Below, piece by piece: positions 19,038 through 29,500 of a DNA stretch of 64,000 nt. Made by a program: the position numbers and the translations under genes. Source of the stretch: CAVQAH01 sp963784195 (GTDB lineage Bacteria > Acidobacteriota > Vicinamibacteria > Vicinamibacterales > 2-12-FULL-66-21). The notes beneath the pieces were generated by a model that ran no database searches, was not told where the DNA came from, and saw only the letters and a program-made list of their open reading frames with translations. Where the stretch lies: positions 1-64,000 of the forward strand of contig CAWARA010000011.1 of NCBI GenBank assembly GCA_963784195.1. The letters run 5' to 3'. Numbering within the stretch: position 1 is the stretch's first letter; each line of letters starts with the position of its first letter.

Positions 19038-19693
19038 CGTCGGAAACGTTGAAGAACGACGCCCCGTCCGAGCTCTCGTCCATCGTCCGCGCGACAGACG
19101 AGGAGAAACAGGTGCTGTTACGGCGGGCATTTCTTATCCGACACGGCGAGACCGAGTGGAGCCTCAGCGGACAGCACACCGGGACGACCGACATCCCGTT
19201 GACGGAGCACGGTCGGAACGTCGCCAGACAGCTCGAACCACTCTTGAAAAGGGCGACGTTCTCGCTGGTTCTGACGAGCCCGCTTCATCGCGCCCGAGAG
19301 ACCTGCGAGCTCGCCGGCCTCGGCGCGCAGGCTGAAGTGGATGCCAACCTCATTGAATGGAACTATGGGGAGTACGAAGGACTGACCCCGAAGCAGATCC
19401 ATGTGAAGGCACCAGGCTGGATGCTCTTCAGGGACGGCTGTCCTGGCGGAGAAAGCCCCTCGCAGGTTGGCGCCCGGGTCGACCAGATCATCGCGCGAAT
19501 CCGATCGGTAGAGGGAGATGTCGCGCTTTTTGCGCACGGTCATCTCTTCAGGGTGCTTGCGGCGCGATGGCTGGGGCTTCCACCCGCGGCAGGAAGTCAC
19601 TTCCTTCTCGACACGGCGACCGTGAGCGTCCTCAGTCACTACCGCGGCATCCCGGCGGTGAAGCGGTGGAACGCCCCGCTCGCGTCGCCGTAA
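19034..19693 (+). CDS. Histidine phosphatase, SHB17-like (candidate sedoheptulose-1,7-bisphosphatase)
   Basis: A complete 219-residue protein coupled to pgm by a 4-base overlap. It has the family RHG motif with the nucleophile His (FLIRHGETEWSLSGQHTGTT), the Arg/His pocket (TSPLHRARETCEL), the acid (LIEWNYGEYEGL) and the second His (VALFAHGHLFRVLAARWLG). From memory, yeast Shb17 shares the unusual features ETEWS-SGQ-TG-TD-PLT, E-YG-YEG, W-RDGC-GE and a C-terminal FLLD stretch before VLSY. Yeast Shb17 hydrolyses sedoheptulose 1,7-bisphosphate. Sitting between pgm, aldolase and transketolase it is well placed for that reaction. The first 35 residues are a non-conserved extension. Substrate is inference. 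Confidence 0.8.
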   Translation: MTSETLKNDAPSELSSIVRATDEEKQVLLRRAFLIRHGETEWSLSGQHTGTTDIPLTEHGRNVARQLEPLLKRATFSLVLTSPLHRARETCELAGLGAQAEVDANLIEWNYGEYEGLTPKQIHVKAPGWMLFRDGCPGGESPSQVGARVDQIIARIRSVEGDVALFAHGHLFRVLAARWLGLPPAAGSHFLLDTATVSVLSHYRGIPAVKRWNAPLASP

Positions 19694-19758
19694 GGGATCC
19701 GGACCATCAAGGAGCGTTGAAACCGTAGGGTCCAACTGACCGAGAAATGCGAGGCAAT

Positions 19759-20792
19759 ATGGCGACCCCCGAACTGGAAACAACAGCCCGAGCGATTGTG
19801 GCCGATGGAAAAGGCATCCTGGCGGCTGACGAGACTCCCGGAACGCTGACGAAGCGTCTCACCGCGCGTGGGATCGAGTCGACGCCGGACACCCGTCGTG
19901 CGCTACCGCGAGATGTTCTTCAGCACGCCAGGGCGTGGCCGAGTTCATCAGCGGTGTCATCCTGCAGGATGAAACGATCCGGCAGAGGAGCTCGAAGGGT
20001 ACGCCGCTGGCCGACCTGCTCGCCGAGCAGGGAATCATCCCAGGCATCAAAGTCGATCTCGGCGCGAAACCGCTCGCCGGCTTCCCCGGCGAGCACATCA
20101 CCGAAGGACTCGACGGGTTGCGCGGCCGCCTCGAGGAATACCGCGCGATGGGCGCGCGCTTCGCCAAGTGGCGTGCGGTGATCGAAGTGAGCGATACGCT
20201 GCCGACCGCGGGGTGCGTGCAAGTGAACGCGCACGCGCTCGCGCGATATGCCGTGATCTGCCAGGAACAGGCCATCGTGCCGATCGTCGAGCCTGAAGTG
20301 CTCATGGACGGATCGCACACGATCGAGCGCTGCGAGGAAGTGACCGGACACGTCCTGCATGCCGTCTTCGACGCGCTCTTCGAGCAGAAGGTGTCGCTCG
20401 AAGGGATGCTGCTCAAGCCCAACATGGTCATCTCGGGGACAGGGTGCGTGACGCAGGCCACCGTCGACGAGGTCGCGCGCGCCACGGTCCGCTGTCTCCG
20501 GCGTCATGCGCCGGCCGCCGTCCCCGGCATCGTGTTCCTGTCGGGCGGCCAGGATCACCTCGTGGCGACGATGCACCTGAGCGCGATCAATCAGGTCGAG
20601 GGACCGAAGCCCTGGAAGCTCAGTTACTCCTATGGGCGCGCGCTACAGGACGAAGCGCTCAACGCCTGGCGCGGACGGCAGGAGTACCTCGCAGCCGCAC
20701 AGCAGGCTTTTCATCATCGGGCGAAGTGCGACAGCGCGGCTGCCCTCGGCAGGTACACGACCTCCATGGAAACCGAATCGGTCATCGCATGA
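19759..20792 (+). CDS. Class I fructose-bisphosphate aldolase (animal/plant type)
   Basis: It forms or cleaves fructose 1,6-bisphosphate and, by known side activity, sedoheptulose 1,7-bisphosphate from erythrose 4-phosphate and dihydroxyacetone phosphate. Landmarks: GKGILAADETPGTLTKRL, GIKVDLGAKPLAG (active-site Lys), VPIVEPEVLMDGSH, GMLLKPNMVISG (Schiff-base Lys), and PGIVFLSGGQDHL. Two compensating jumps near 19897 and 19932 surround YREMFFSTPG, otherwise the 340-residue protein is full length. GAGG before ATG 19759 favours that start over ATG 19747. It lies 65 bp downstream of the SHB17-like gene, in the same direction. Confidence 0.88.
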
Positions 20793-20850
20793 ATTCGTCG
20801 CGCAGCCGCAGGCCGTTGAAGCACAACCAAGGCTGAATGGGAGAGCTACC

Positions 20851-23260
20851 GTGACAAAGCTGCTATCGAAAGAACCGGACGTCATCACCGCTGACGAAAC
20901 GCCGCTGTCGAAAAACGACCTGGAATCGATGAACGCCTTCTGGCGGGCATGCAACTACCTGTCGGTGGGGATGATCTACCTGAAAGACAACCCCCTGCTG
21001 AAAGAGCCGTTGAAGACCGAGCACGTGAAGCACCGGCTCCTCGGCCACTGGGGCGCGAGCCCGGCGCTGTCTTTCGTGTGGGTGCACCTGAACCGAATGA
21101 TCGTCAAGCACGACCTCGACGTGATTTTCGTGGCCGGACCGGGCCACGGGGCGCCGGGCGTGTTGGGGCCGGCGTATCTCGAAGGGACGTACTCCGAAAT
21201 CTATCCGGACAAGAGCCAGGACGCGGAAGGGATGCAGAAGTTCTTCAAGCAGTTCTCCTTCCCGGGACACATCGGCAGTCACGTCACGCCAGAAACGCCA
21301 GGCTCGATCCACGAAGGCGGCGAGCTTGGCTACAGTCTCTCGCATGCCTACGGCATGGCGCTCGACAACCCCGATCTGATCGTCGCCTGCGTCGTGGGTG
21401 ACGGCGAGGCGGAGACCGGGCCGCTCGCCACGGCGTGGCATTCGAACAAGTTCCTCAATCCCGCCCGCGATGGCGCCGTGCTGCCGATCCTGAATCTCAA
21501 CGGCTACAAGATCGCGAATCCCACGGTCCTTTCGCGCATCAGCCACGAGGAGCTCGAAGCGCTGTTCATCGGCTATGGCTACACGCCGTATTTCGTGGAA
21601 GGAAGCGACCCGGCTCTCATGCATCAGAAGATGGCCGCCACGCTGGAGCGAGCCATCGGCGAGATTCGTGCGCAGCAGAAGGCCGCTCGCGCGTCGAACG
21701 CTCCCGTCCGTCCGCGGTGGCCGATGATCGTGCTGCGCTCGCCGAAGGGGTGGACCGGGCCGAAAGAGATCAAGGGTCACAAAGTCGAAGGGTCCTGGCG
21801 ATCGCATCAAGTGCCCTTCTCCGATGTGCGGGACAATCCCGCGAATCTGAAGCTGCTCGAGGATTGGATGCGCAGCTACAAGCCCGAGGAGCTATTCGAC
21901 GCAGACGGCCGGCTCGCGCCGAAGCTCCGGGCGCCTCGCGCCCGTCGGGCCTCGACGGATGAGCGCCAACCCGCACGCCAACGGCGGGCTGCTGCGCAAG
22001 CCTCTCAAGCTGCCCGACTTCCGCACCTACGCGGTCGACGTGTCCTCCCGGGGCACGGCGATGTACGAGAACACCAAACCTCTGGGCGAGTACCTCCGCG
22101 ACGTCATGAAGAACAACCCGACCAGCTTCCGCGTCTTCGGCCCTGACGAGACGGCGTCCAACCGACTGCAGGCCGTGTACGAAGCGAGCAAGAAAACCTG
22201 GATGGCGGACATGCTGCCCGAGGATGCCGACGGCGGCGAGCTCTCGCGCGATGGGCGCGTCATGGAGATGCTCTCGGAGCACACGCTGGTCGGCTGGCTC
22301 GAGGGCTACCTGCTCACCGGGCGTCACGGGTTCTTCCACACCTACGAGGCGTTCGCGCACGTCATCGATTCCATGTTCAACCAGCACGCCAAGTGGCTGG
22401 ACATCAGCAAGAACCACGTGCCGTGGCGCGCCTCGGTCGCGTCCGAGAACATCCTGTTGTCGTCCACGGTCTGGCGGCAGGACCACAACGGGTTCTCTCA
22501 TCAGGATCCGGGGTTCATCGATCTGGTGACCAACAAGGGTCCGTCCGTCACGCGCGTCTACCTGCCGCCCGACGCCAACACGCTGCTGTCGGTCGCCGAC
22601 CATTGCCTCCGCAGCACCGACTACATCAATGTCATCGTTGCCGACAAACAGAAACACCTGCAGTTCACGACGATGCCCGAGGCGATCGCGCACTGCACCA
22701 AAGGCCTTGGCATCTGGCCGCGGGCGAGCACTGATGCGGGCGAGGAACCGGATGTCGTGCTGGCGTCCTGCGGCGACGTGGCAACCATGGAGGCGTTGGC
22801 GGCAGCAGCCATCCTGCGCGAGCGGGCGCCGGATCTGAAGCTCCGATTCGTCAATGTGGTGGATCTGTTCAAGCTGCAGCCGGCCTCCGAGCATCCGCAC
22901 GGCTCGACCGAACGCGAGTTCGACAGCCTGTTCACCACGGACAAGCCGATTATCTTCAACTTCCACGGCTATCCATGGCTGATCCACAAGCTCTCCTACC
23001 GCTTCAAGGGGCACGCGAACATGCACGTGCGGGGCTACAAGGAAAAAGGAAACATCAACACGCCGCTCGAGCTCGCGATGCTGAACGAGACGTCTCGCTT
23101 CAACCTCGTCATCGACGTCATCGATCGGGTGCCGAAGCTGCACATGAAGGCTGCGCACCTGAAAGAGGAGATGCGGAACGCGATCATCGACAACCTGAAC
23201 TACGCGCACGAGCACGGCACCGACCGCCCGGAGATCGTCAACTGGACGTGGCCGTACTGA
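20851..23260 (+). CDS. xfp: Xylulose-5-phosphate/fructose-6-phosphate phosphoketolase
   Basis: It splits xylulose 5-phosphate or fructose 6-phosphate with phosphate into acetyl phosphate plus glyceraldehyde 3-phosphate or erythrose 4-phosphate, using thiamine diphosphate. GTG 20851 follows GGGAG and gives MTKLLSKEPDVITADETPLS. Diagnostic stretches are VGMIYLKDNPLL, HWGASPALSFVWVHLNR, AGPGHGAPGVLGPAYLEGTY, the cofactor loop VVGDGEAETGPLATAWHSNK, SHQDPGFIDLVTNKG and VRGYKEKGNINTPLELAMLN. One frame jump is needed near 21935, in the hinge between the two halves; length is then the normal 800 or so. Family members vary in pentose versus hexose preference, which cannot be settled here. Confidence 0.95.
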
Positions 23261-23307
23261 GCGCCAGCACTGAGAGAAGCACCGCGAGCGCGCATTGAGG
23301 AACGACT

Positions 23308-25425
23308 ATGAGCTCAACCGATGTCATCGCGCACAGAGCGGCGACGGATGCCGAACGGTCGCACAACACGCTCGACCAGTTGTGCGTCAATACCATCCGC
23401 ACACTGGCAATGGATGCCGTGCAACAGGCAAACTCCGGCCATCCGGGAACGCCGATGGCGCTGGCACCGGTGGTCTATTGCCTGTGGCAACGCTTGTTGC
23501 GTTTCGATCCCGACCATCCGATCTGGCCCAACCGTGACCGCTTCGTGTTGTCGGTCGGCCACGCGTCCATGCTGCTCTACAGCATGCTGCACCTGACGGG
23601 CGTGAAGGCGGTCAATCCCAAGTACGAAACGCTCGGGCGGTTGTCGGTCACGCTGGACGACATCAAGCAGTTTCGACAACTGGGCAGCCGATGCCCGGGC
23701 CACCCCGAATACCGCTGGACGTCTGGCATCGAGACGACGACGGGGCCGCTGGGACAAGGGGTGGCGACGAGCGTCGGCATGGCGATCGCCGAACGCTGGG
23801 TGGCCAGCTACTTCAACCGTCCTGGATTCGAACTGTTCGACTACGACGTCTATGCGCTCTGCGGCGACGGCTGCATGATGGAAGGGATTTCCGGCGAGGC
23901 AGCCTCGCTGGCCGGACACCTCGGGCTCGGCAACCTCTGCTGGATCTACGACAACAATCGCATCACGATCGAGGGAAACACCGGGCTGGCGTACAGCGAT
24001 GACGTCGCAACGCGCTTTCTCGGGTACGGCTGGAACGTCACGCGCGTGGGCGATGCCAACGACCTGGAGATGCTCGAGCGCGCGTTCGGGACGTTCAAGA
24101 AGACGACCGATCGACCGACTCTCATCATCGTCGACAGCCACATCGCCTATGGCGCTCCGAACAAGCAGGATACGAGCGCGGCGCACGGAGAACCGCTGGG
24201 TGCGGAGGAAATCAAGCTGGCCAAGCGCCACTACAACTGGCCCGAGGACGCGAAGTTCCTCGTCCCCGATGGAGTGCGCGAACATTTCCAGTCGGGCATG
24301 GGCGCGCGCGGGCAGGCCCTGCATCGAGCCTGGTGGGCCATGTTCGAAGAGTACAGGCGCCAGTATCCCGAGCTCGCCGATCAGGGATACCGCATGCTGC
24401 GCCGCGAGCTGCCGGACGGCTGGGACGCGGGATTGCCGGTGTTCCCCGCAGACCGCAAAGGCGTCGCGACTCGAGACGCGTCGGGCCGGGCGCTGAACGT
24501 CTTCGCCGGGAACGTGCCGTGGGTGCTCGGCGGTTCGGCGGATCTCGGGCCCTCGTGCAAAACCCGCCTGACGTTCGAGGGCGCCGGTGATTTCAGCGCG
24601 GAGGCTCCCGCCGGACGGAATCTCCACTTTGGTGTCCGTGAGCACGCCATGGGCGCCATCCTCAATGGCCTCTCGCTATCGAAGCTTCGACCGTTCGGAT
24701 CGGGGTTCCTGATTTTCAGCGACTACGGCCGCGCGGCAATCCGCCTGAGCGCTCTCATGGAAATCCCGGTGATCCATATCTTCACGCACGATTCGATCGG
24801 AGTCGGCGAAGATGGGCCAACGCATCAGCCGGTGGAACACCTCGCGTCCCTGCGGGCCATCCCCGGCTTGATCACGCTGCGACCCGCCGATGCCAACGAG
24901 GCCGTCGAAGCCTGGCGCGTGATCGCGCAGCTCCGACATGAGCCGGTGGCTTTGATCCTGACGCGGCAGGCAGTGCCGACGCTGGACCGTACGAAGTACG
25001 CATCCGCAGAGGGCGTGCGGCGCGGCGCGTACGTCCTCGCTGATGCTGACGATGGCAAACCCGACGTGCTACTGCTCGCAACGGGCAGCGAAGTCTCGCT
25101 CTGCATCGAGGCCCATGAACAGCTCGTGAACGAGGGAATCAAGGCCCGCGTGGTGAGCATGCCGTCGTGGGAGATCTTCGAACGCTACTGTCGCGATCAT
25201 CCCGAGTATCGCGAGCAGGTGCTGCCAGAATCCGTCTCGGCGCGCGTCTCGGTGGAAAAGGCGTCCACCCTCGGCTGGGCACGATATGTGGGCACGGGCG
25301 GCCACAGCATCGGCATGGAGACGTTCGGCGCGTCGGCACCGCTGGCGGAACTGCAGAAGAAGTTCGGCTTCACGCCGGAGCACATCCTCACGGCGGCCAG
25401 GCAACAGATCGCGCGAGCGAGGTGA
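23308..25425 (+). CDS. tkt: Transketolase
   Basis: An uninterrupted 705-residue protein. It moves two-carbon units between ketose and aldose phosphates with thiamine diphosphate. Visible motifs: NSGHPGTPMALAPVVY, the catalytic-region HASMLLYSMLHLTG, the cofactor loop ALCGDGCMMEGISGEAASLA with DNNRITIEG, and the second-domain HDSIGVGEDGPTHQPVEHLA. It begins 47 bp after phosphoketolase. In this setting it can convert sedoheptulose 7-phosphate plus glyceraldehyde 3-phosphate to pentose phosphates, refilling the phosphoketolase substrate. Confidence 0.97.
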   Translation: MSSTDVIAHRAATDAERSHNTLDQLCVNTIRTLAMDAVQQANSGHPGTPMALAPVVYCLWQRLLRFDPDHPIWPNRDRFVLSVGHASMLLYSMLHLTGVKAVNPKYETLGRLSVTLDDIKQFRQLGSRCPGHPEYRWTSGIETTTGPLGQGVATSVGMAIAERWVASYFNRPGFELFDYDVYALCGDGCMMEGISGEAASLAGHLGLGNLCWIYDNNRITIEGNTGLAYSDDVATRFLGYGWNVTRVGDANDLEMLERAFGTFKKTTDRPTLIIVDSHIAYGAPNKQDTSAAHGEPLGAEEIKLAKRHYNWPEDAKFLVPDGVREHFQSGMGARGQALHRAWWAMFEEYRRQYPELADQGYRMLRRELPDGWDAGLPVFPADRKGVATRDASGRALNVFAGNVPWVLGGSADLGPSCKTRLTFEGAGDFSAEAPAGRNLHFGVREHAMGAILNGLSLSKLRPFGSGFLIFSDYGRAAIRLSALMEIPVIHIFTHDSIGVGEDGPTHQPVEHLASLRAIPGLITLRPADANEAVEAWRVIAQLRHEPVALILTRQAVPTLDRTKYASAEGVRRGAYVLADADDGKPDVLLLATGSEVSLCIEAHEQLVNEGIKARVVSMPSWEIFERYCRDHPEYREQVLPESVSARVSVEKASTLGWARYVGTGGHSIGMETFGASAPLAELQKKFGFTPEHILTAARQQIARAR

Positions 25426-25428
25426 ACT

Positions 25429-25536
25429 ATGCGAGTCGCGGTGGGTTCCGATCATGCCGGGTTCGAGCTGAAGGAGACGTTGAAAGCGACAAGCAGTCCC
25501 GATCGCCCTCGATGGTCTGAGGCGCAGCCTCGCTAG
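25429..25536 (+). pseudogene. rpiB: Ribose-5-phosphate isomerase B, N-terminal stub
   Basis: ATG 25429 lies 3 bp after the transketolase stop. The first 19 residues, MRVAVGSDHAGFELKETLK, are a textbook RpiB start with the substrate-binding Asp-His. The text then loses similarity and stops at 25534 after 35 residues instead of about 145. A deletion has joined the stub to the upstream region of the next gene. In the intact ancestor RpiB would have interconverted ribose and ribulose 5-phosphates for the same pathway. Confidence 0.8.
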
Positions 25537-25564
25537 AGAACAGTCGTCCAGCAAGGAGGGTCCT

Positions 25565-28500
25565 GTGGCTCATTCTTCTGTGCGGCCCGCGGCCGACAGC
25601 CCGCGCCACAGGGCTGCAGTCGACGTGTCGCCTCCGAACGTCTGCCTGCTGTCGAACGGTAGTTATAGCGTCATGCTGACCCAGGCCGGGAGCGGATACA
25701 GCACCCGCGATGACCTGGACGTCACGCGCTGGCGCGAGGACGCGACCAGCGACTGCTGGGGACAGTACTTCTACATCCGCGACCTCGATGGCGGCGGCGC
25801 ATGGTCGGCCGGTCGTCAGCCACTCGGTGGAGACGCCGACGACTACGAGGCGATCCTGGGTTCGGACCGGGCCGTTTTTCAGCGTCGCGATGCGGACATC
25901 GAGACACGCTACGAGGTCGCGGTCGCATCCGACGCGGATGTTGAGGTCCGCCGGATCACGTTGACCAATCACGGCGTCCGGTCGCGCGCGCTCGACGTCG
26001 CCAGCTACGCTGAGGTGTCCCTCAACAGTCGCCGCGCCGATCAGGCCCATCCGGCCTTCGCCAAGCTTTTCCTAGAGACCGAGTTCCTCTCCGCGCCACC
26101 AACGTTGTTGTGCCGCCGACGGCCTCGCTCGCGGGATCAGAAACCGATCTGGGCCCTGCACTTCTTGGCGAGCCCGGAGAAAGCCGACACCGATGTCGGA
26201 GTGGTCGAGTACGAGACCGACCGGGGCAGATTTCTGGGCCGGGGCCGTTCCGCGGCCAACCCCGCCGCTCTGGATTCCGGAGTTGCCCTGTCGGGAACCG
26301 TCGGGCCGGTCCTCGACCCGGTTTTCAGCTTGCGCCGCCGGGTCCGGCTCGCGCCGAGCACATCCGCGGTCCTTGCGTTCGGCACCGCAATAGCCGACGA
26401 CCGCATCGAGGCGGTCGCTCTGGCCCTCAGGTTCAGCGATCTGGCCGAAGTAGAGCGCACGTTCCAGCAGTCGCGAACCTACAGTCAGACGACGCTGGCC
26501 GCGCTCGGCATCTCACCAGAAGACGCCGCTTTGTTCCACCGGCTGGCCGCTCATGTTCTCTTCAGCGGGCCAGCCCTCCGCTCGCGAGAGTCCGTGATAG
26601 GTAACCGTCTCGGCCAGCCGGGCCTGTGGCCGTACGCGATCTCAGGAGATCTGCCGATCGTGCTGGCCCGATTCTCCAGCCCCGGGCACATCCAACTTGG
26701 CCAGCGAACTGATCCGAGCCCACGCTTACTGGCGTCGCTGCGGGCTGGTGGCGGACCTCGTCTTCCTGAATGATGCCGAGCCGGCCGATGAAATGCACGA
26801 CCGGCTGGAGGAACTGGTGCGCCTGGGACCGACCTCCGAGATCGCGGACAAGCCTGGCGGCGTGTTCCTGCGAGGCGCCGCAGAGATGCCCGCCGCGGAC
26901 GTAATGCTGCTCGAGGCCGCGGCCCGCGCGATTTTGCGCGGAGACGATGGCTTGCTGGCCGAACAGCTCGAACGAGTGCCCACACCCGCCACGCTGCCGG
27001 CCGACCTGCGCGTCACAGCGGTCACGACGACAGCCACTCCGAGCGAGTCAATCCCTGCCGGCGAGGGGCTGTTGTTTGCCAACGGGTTGGGCGGGTTCAC
27101 GGCGGACGGCCGGGAGTATGTACTGACTCTTCGCGGTCGCGAGCGGCCGCCGGCTCCGTGGAGCAACGTCCTCGCTAACCCTGGGTTCGGCTGCCTGATC
27201 ACCGAAGCGGGCGCCGGCTACACGTGGGCCGGCAACGCCCAGATGAATCGCCTGACCCCGTGGAGCAATGACCCAGTCGCCGACCCATCGGGCGAGGCCC
27301 TCTATCTCCGCGACGAGGAGACCGGGGAATTCTGGTCACCCGCGCCGAGCCCCTGCGGCGGCGAAGCGACGACCGTCGTCCGTCACGGGCAAGGCTACAC
27401 CCGCTTCACCCGGACCAGCCACGGATTGGATCAAGACCTCGTCGTCTTCGTCTCCGCTCTTGATCCGGTCAAGCTGATTCGCCTGCGGGTCAGCAACACT
27501 GGCGCTCGGCCCAGGCGGCTGTCAGCAACCTTCTATGTCGAGTGGGTGCTGGGCGCGCTCCGCGAGCAGGCCGCACTGAATGTACTGTGCACGCTCGACC
27601 CGGAGAGCGGCGCCCTTTTCGCCCGAAGTGCCTGGGCGGGTGATTTCGCCGGGCGCACCGCTTTCGCCGACGTGGCGCGTCGTCCCCGCTCGTTCACGAC
27701 CGACCGCACCGAGTTCCTGGGGCGCTACGGCACGCCGGAAGCGCCCGCCGCTCTCTGGCGGGAGCGGCTCTCCGACCGGGCGGGTGAACTCTGCGACCCC
27801 TGCGCCGCGTTGATGACAGGGCTGGAGTTACCGCCGGGCGGCGAGGACGTCGTCGTGTTTCTGCTCGGACAAGCGGAGACCGAGGAAGACGCGCGACGGC
27901 TCATTCGGTTCTATGGTGAGGCCGGGCGGGCAGACAGCGAGCTGGACGACGTCACGTCGAGATGGGATCGCATCCTCGGGACCGTACAGGTCCGCACGCC
28001 AGACCCCGCGCTGGATCTGATGCTCAATCGCTGGTTGATCTACCAGGCACTTGGCTGCAGGGTATGGGGCCGGACCGGGTTCTACCAGTCTGGCGGCGCC
28101 TTCGGCTTCCGCGACCAGTTGCAGGACGCGATGGCGCTTGTTTACGGCGCCGCTGAGGAAGCGCGCGGGCAGATCCTGCGAGCGGCCGCCAGACAATTCG
28201 AAGAGGGGGACGTGCAGCACTGGTGGCACCCGCCGGCGGGCCGCGGTGTCCGCACGCGGATCACCGACGATCTCTACTTCCTGCCTCTCGTCACCTGTCA
28301 CTACGTCGCCACAACCGGCGACACAGCGCTGCTGGATGAGCGGGTGCCGTTCTTGCGGGCACCAGTCCTGAAGCCCGAACAGGAGGAGGATTACGGTCTC
28401 CCCGATGTGAGCGACGTGACCGGGACGGTCTACGAGCACTGCGTGCGAGCGCTGGATCACGGTCTGAGGCTCGGACCGCACGGCCTGCCTCTGATGGGCA

Positions 28501-29469
28501 CCGGCGATTGGAACGACGGCATGAACCAGGTTGGAGCCGGCGGTCTGGGCGAAAGCGTCTGGAACGGCTGGTTCATGTTGGCGACTCTGCGAGAGTTCGC
28601 CAGCCTGGCCGAGCAGCGGAGTGACGCCGCGCGGGCGGCCTGGTGCCGGGAGCGAGCCGATGCGCTGCAGAAGGCATTGGAAGAGCACGCCTGGGACGGC
28701 GGATGGTACCGGCGGGCCTACTTCGACGATGGCGCTCCGCTCGGGTCGAGCGCAGAACGACGAGTGCCAGATCGATTCGATCGCCCAGACGTGGGCAGTG
28801 ATCTCCGGCGCCGGCGACCCTGAGCGGGCCCGTCAGGCAATGGCGGCGGTCGAGGATCGTCTGGTCCGCGAGGCGGACAAGATGATCCTGCTGTTCGCGC
28901 CACCGTTCGATCGCGGCTCGCTCGAGCCCGGCTACATCAAGGGCTACGTGCCCGGAATCCGCGAAAACGGCGGGCAGTACACTCATGCCGCTACCTGGGT
29001 CGTGCTGGCGACGGCCCTGCTCGGCCGGGGCAAGCGCGCGCTGGAGTTGTTCGCATTGCTCAACCCGATCCGCCATGGCGCGACTCCCGAAGACGTCGCG
29101 CGGTACATGGTGGAACCGTACGTCGTGGCGGCGGACGTCTACGGAGCGCCGCCGCATACAGGGCGGGGTGGCTGGACGTGGTACACCGGCTCTGCCAGCT
29201 GGCTGTATCGCGTCGGCCTCGAGGCGATCCTCGGCTTCCACAAGCGAGGGGACCGTTTGAGGATCGAGCCCTGCGTCGCGCCGGATTGGCCGCGCTACGA
29301 GCTGACCTACCGCCACCGCTCCGCGATCTACCATATCGTCGTGGAGAACGCAGCAGGCACGGGCCGCGGCGTGCGTGCCGTTACGGTAGACGCGCATGCC
29401 GTGCCCGATGGCGAGATCCCGCTCATGGACGACGGAAAAACCCATGAAGTTCGAGTCGAGCTGGGCTGA
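25565..29469 (+). CDS. GH94 family protein, cyclic beta-1,2-glucan synthase C-terminal type (candidate oligoglucan phosphorylase)
   Basis: GTG 25565 follows AAGGAGGG. Three frames (jumps near 26700 and 28750) join into about 1,300 residues. The order is: a first GT36-type beta domain (NVCLLSNGSYSVMLTQAGSG, DCWGQYFYIRDL), a helical linker, a second GT36 domain (EGLLFANGLGGFTADGREYV, WTWAGNAQ-like, PWSNDPVADPSGEALYLRD), and the (alpha/alpha)6 GH94 core with QHWWHPPAGRGVRTR and MGTGDWNDGMNQVG, where DWNDG holds the catalytic Asp. The core closes with TGSASWLYR. NdvB-type synthases have these modules behind a GT84 domain, which is absent here, so phosphorolysis giving glucose 1-phosphate is more likely than synthesis. 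No signal peptide is seen. Confidence 0.82.
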
Positions 29470-29500
29470 GGGACAGCGGAAGGGAGGACAGGAAGAAACG

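Noticed and set aside
17493..19130. 545-codon open frame antisense to phosphoglucomutase
   Set aside because: The sense strand has all catalytic motifs of pgm; the antisense frame is a GC-rich shadow with Arg/Ala-biased content.
21770..24645. Antisense open frames of over 440 codons across phosphoketolase and transketolase
   Set aside because: Sense genes are unambiguous; these are mirror frames.
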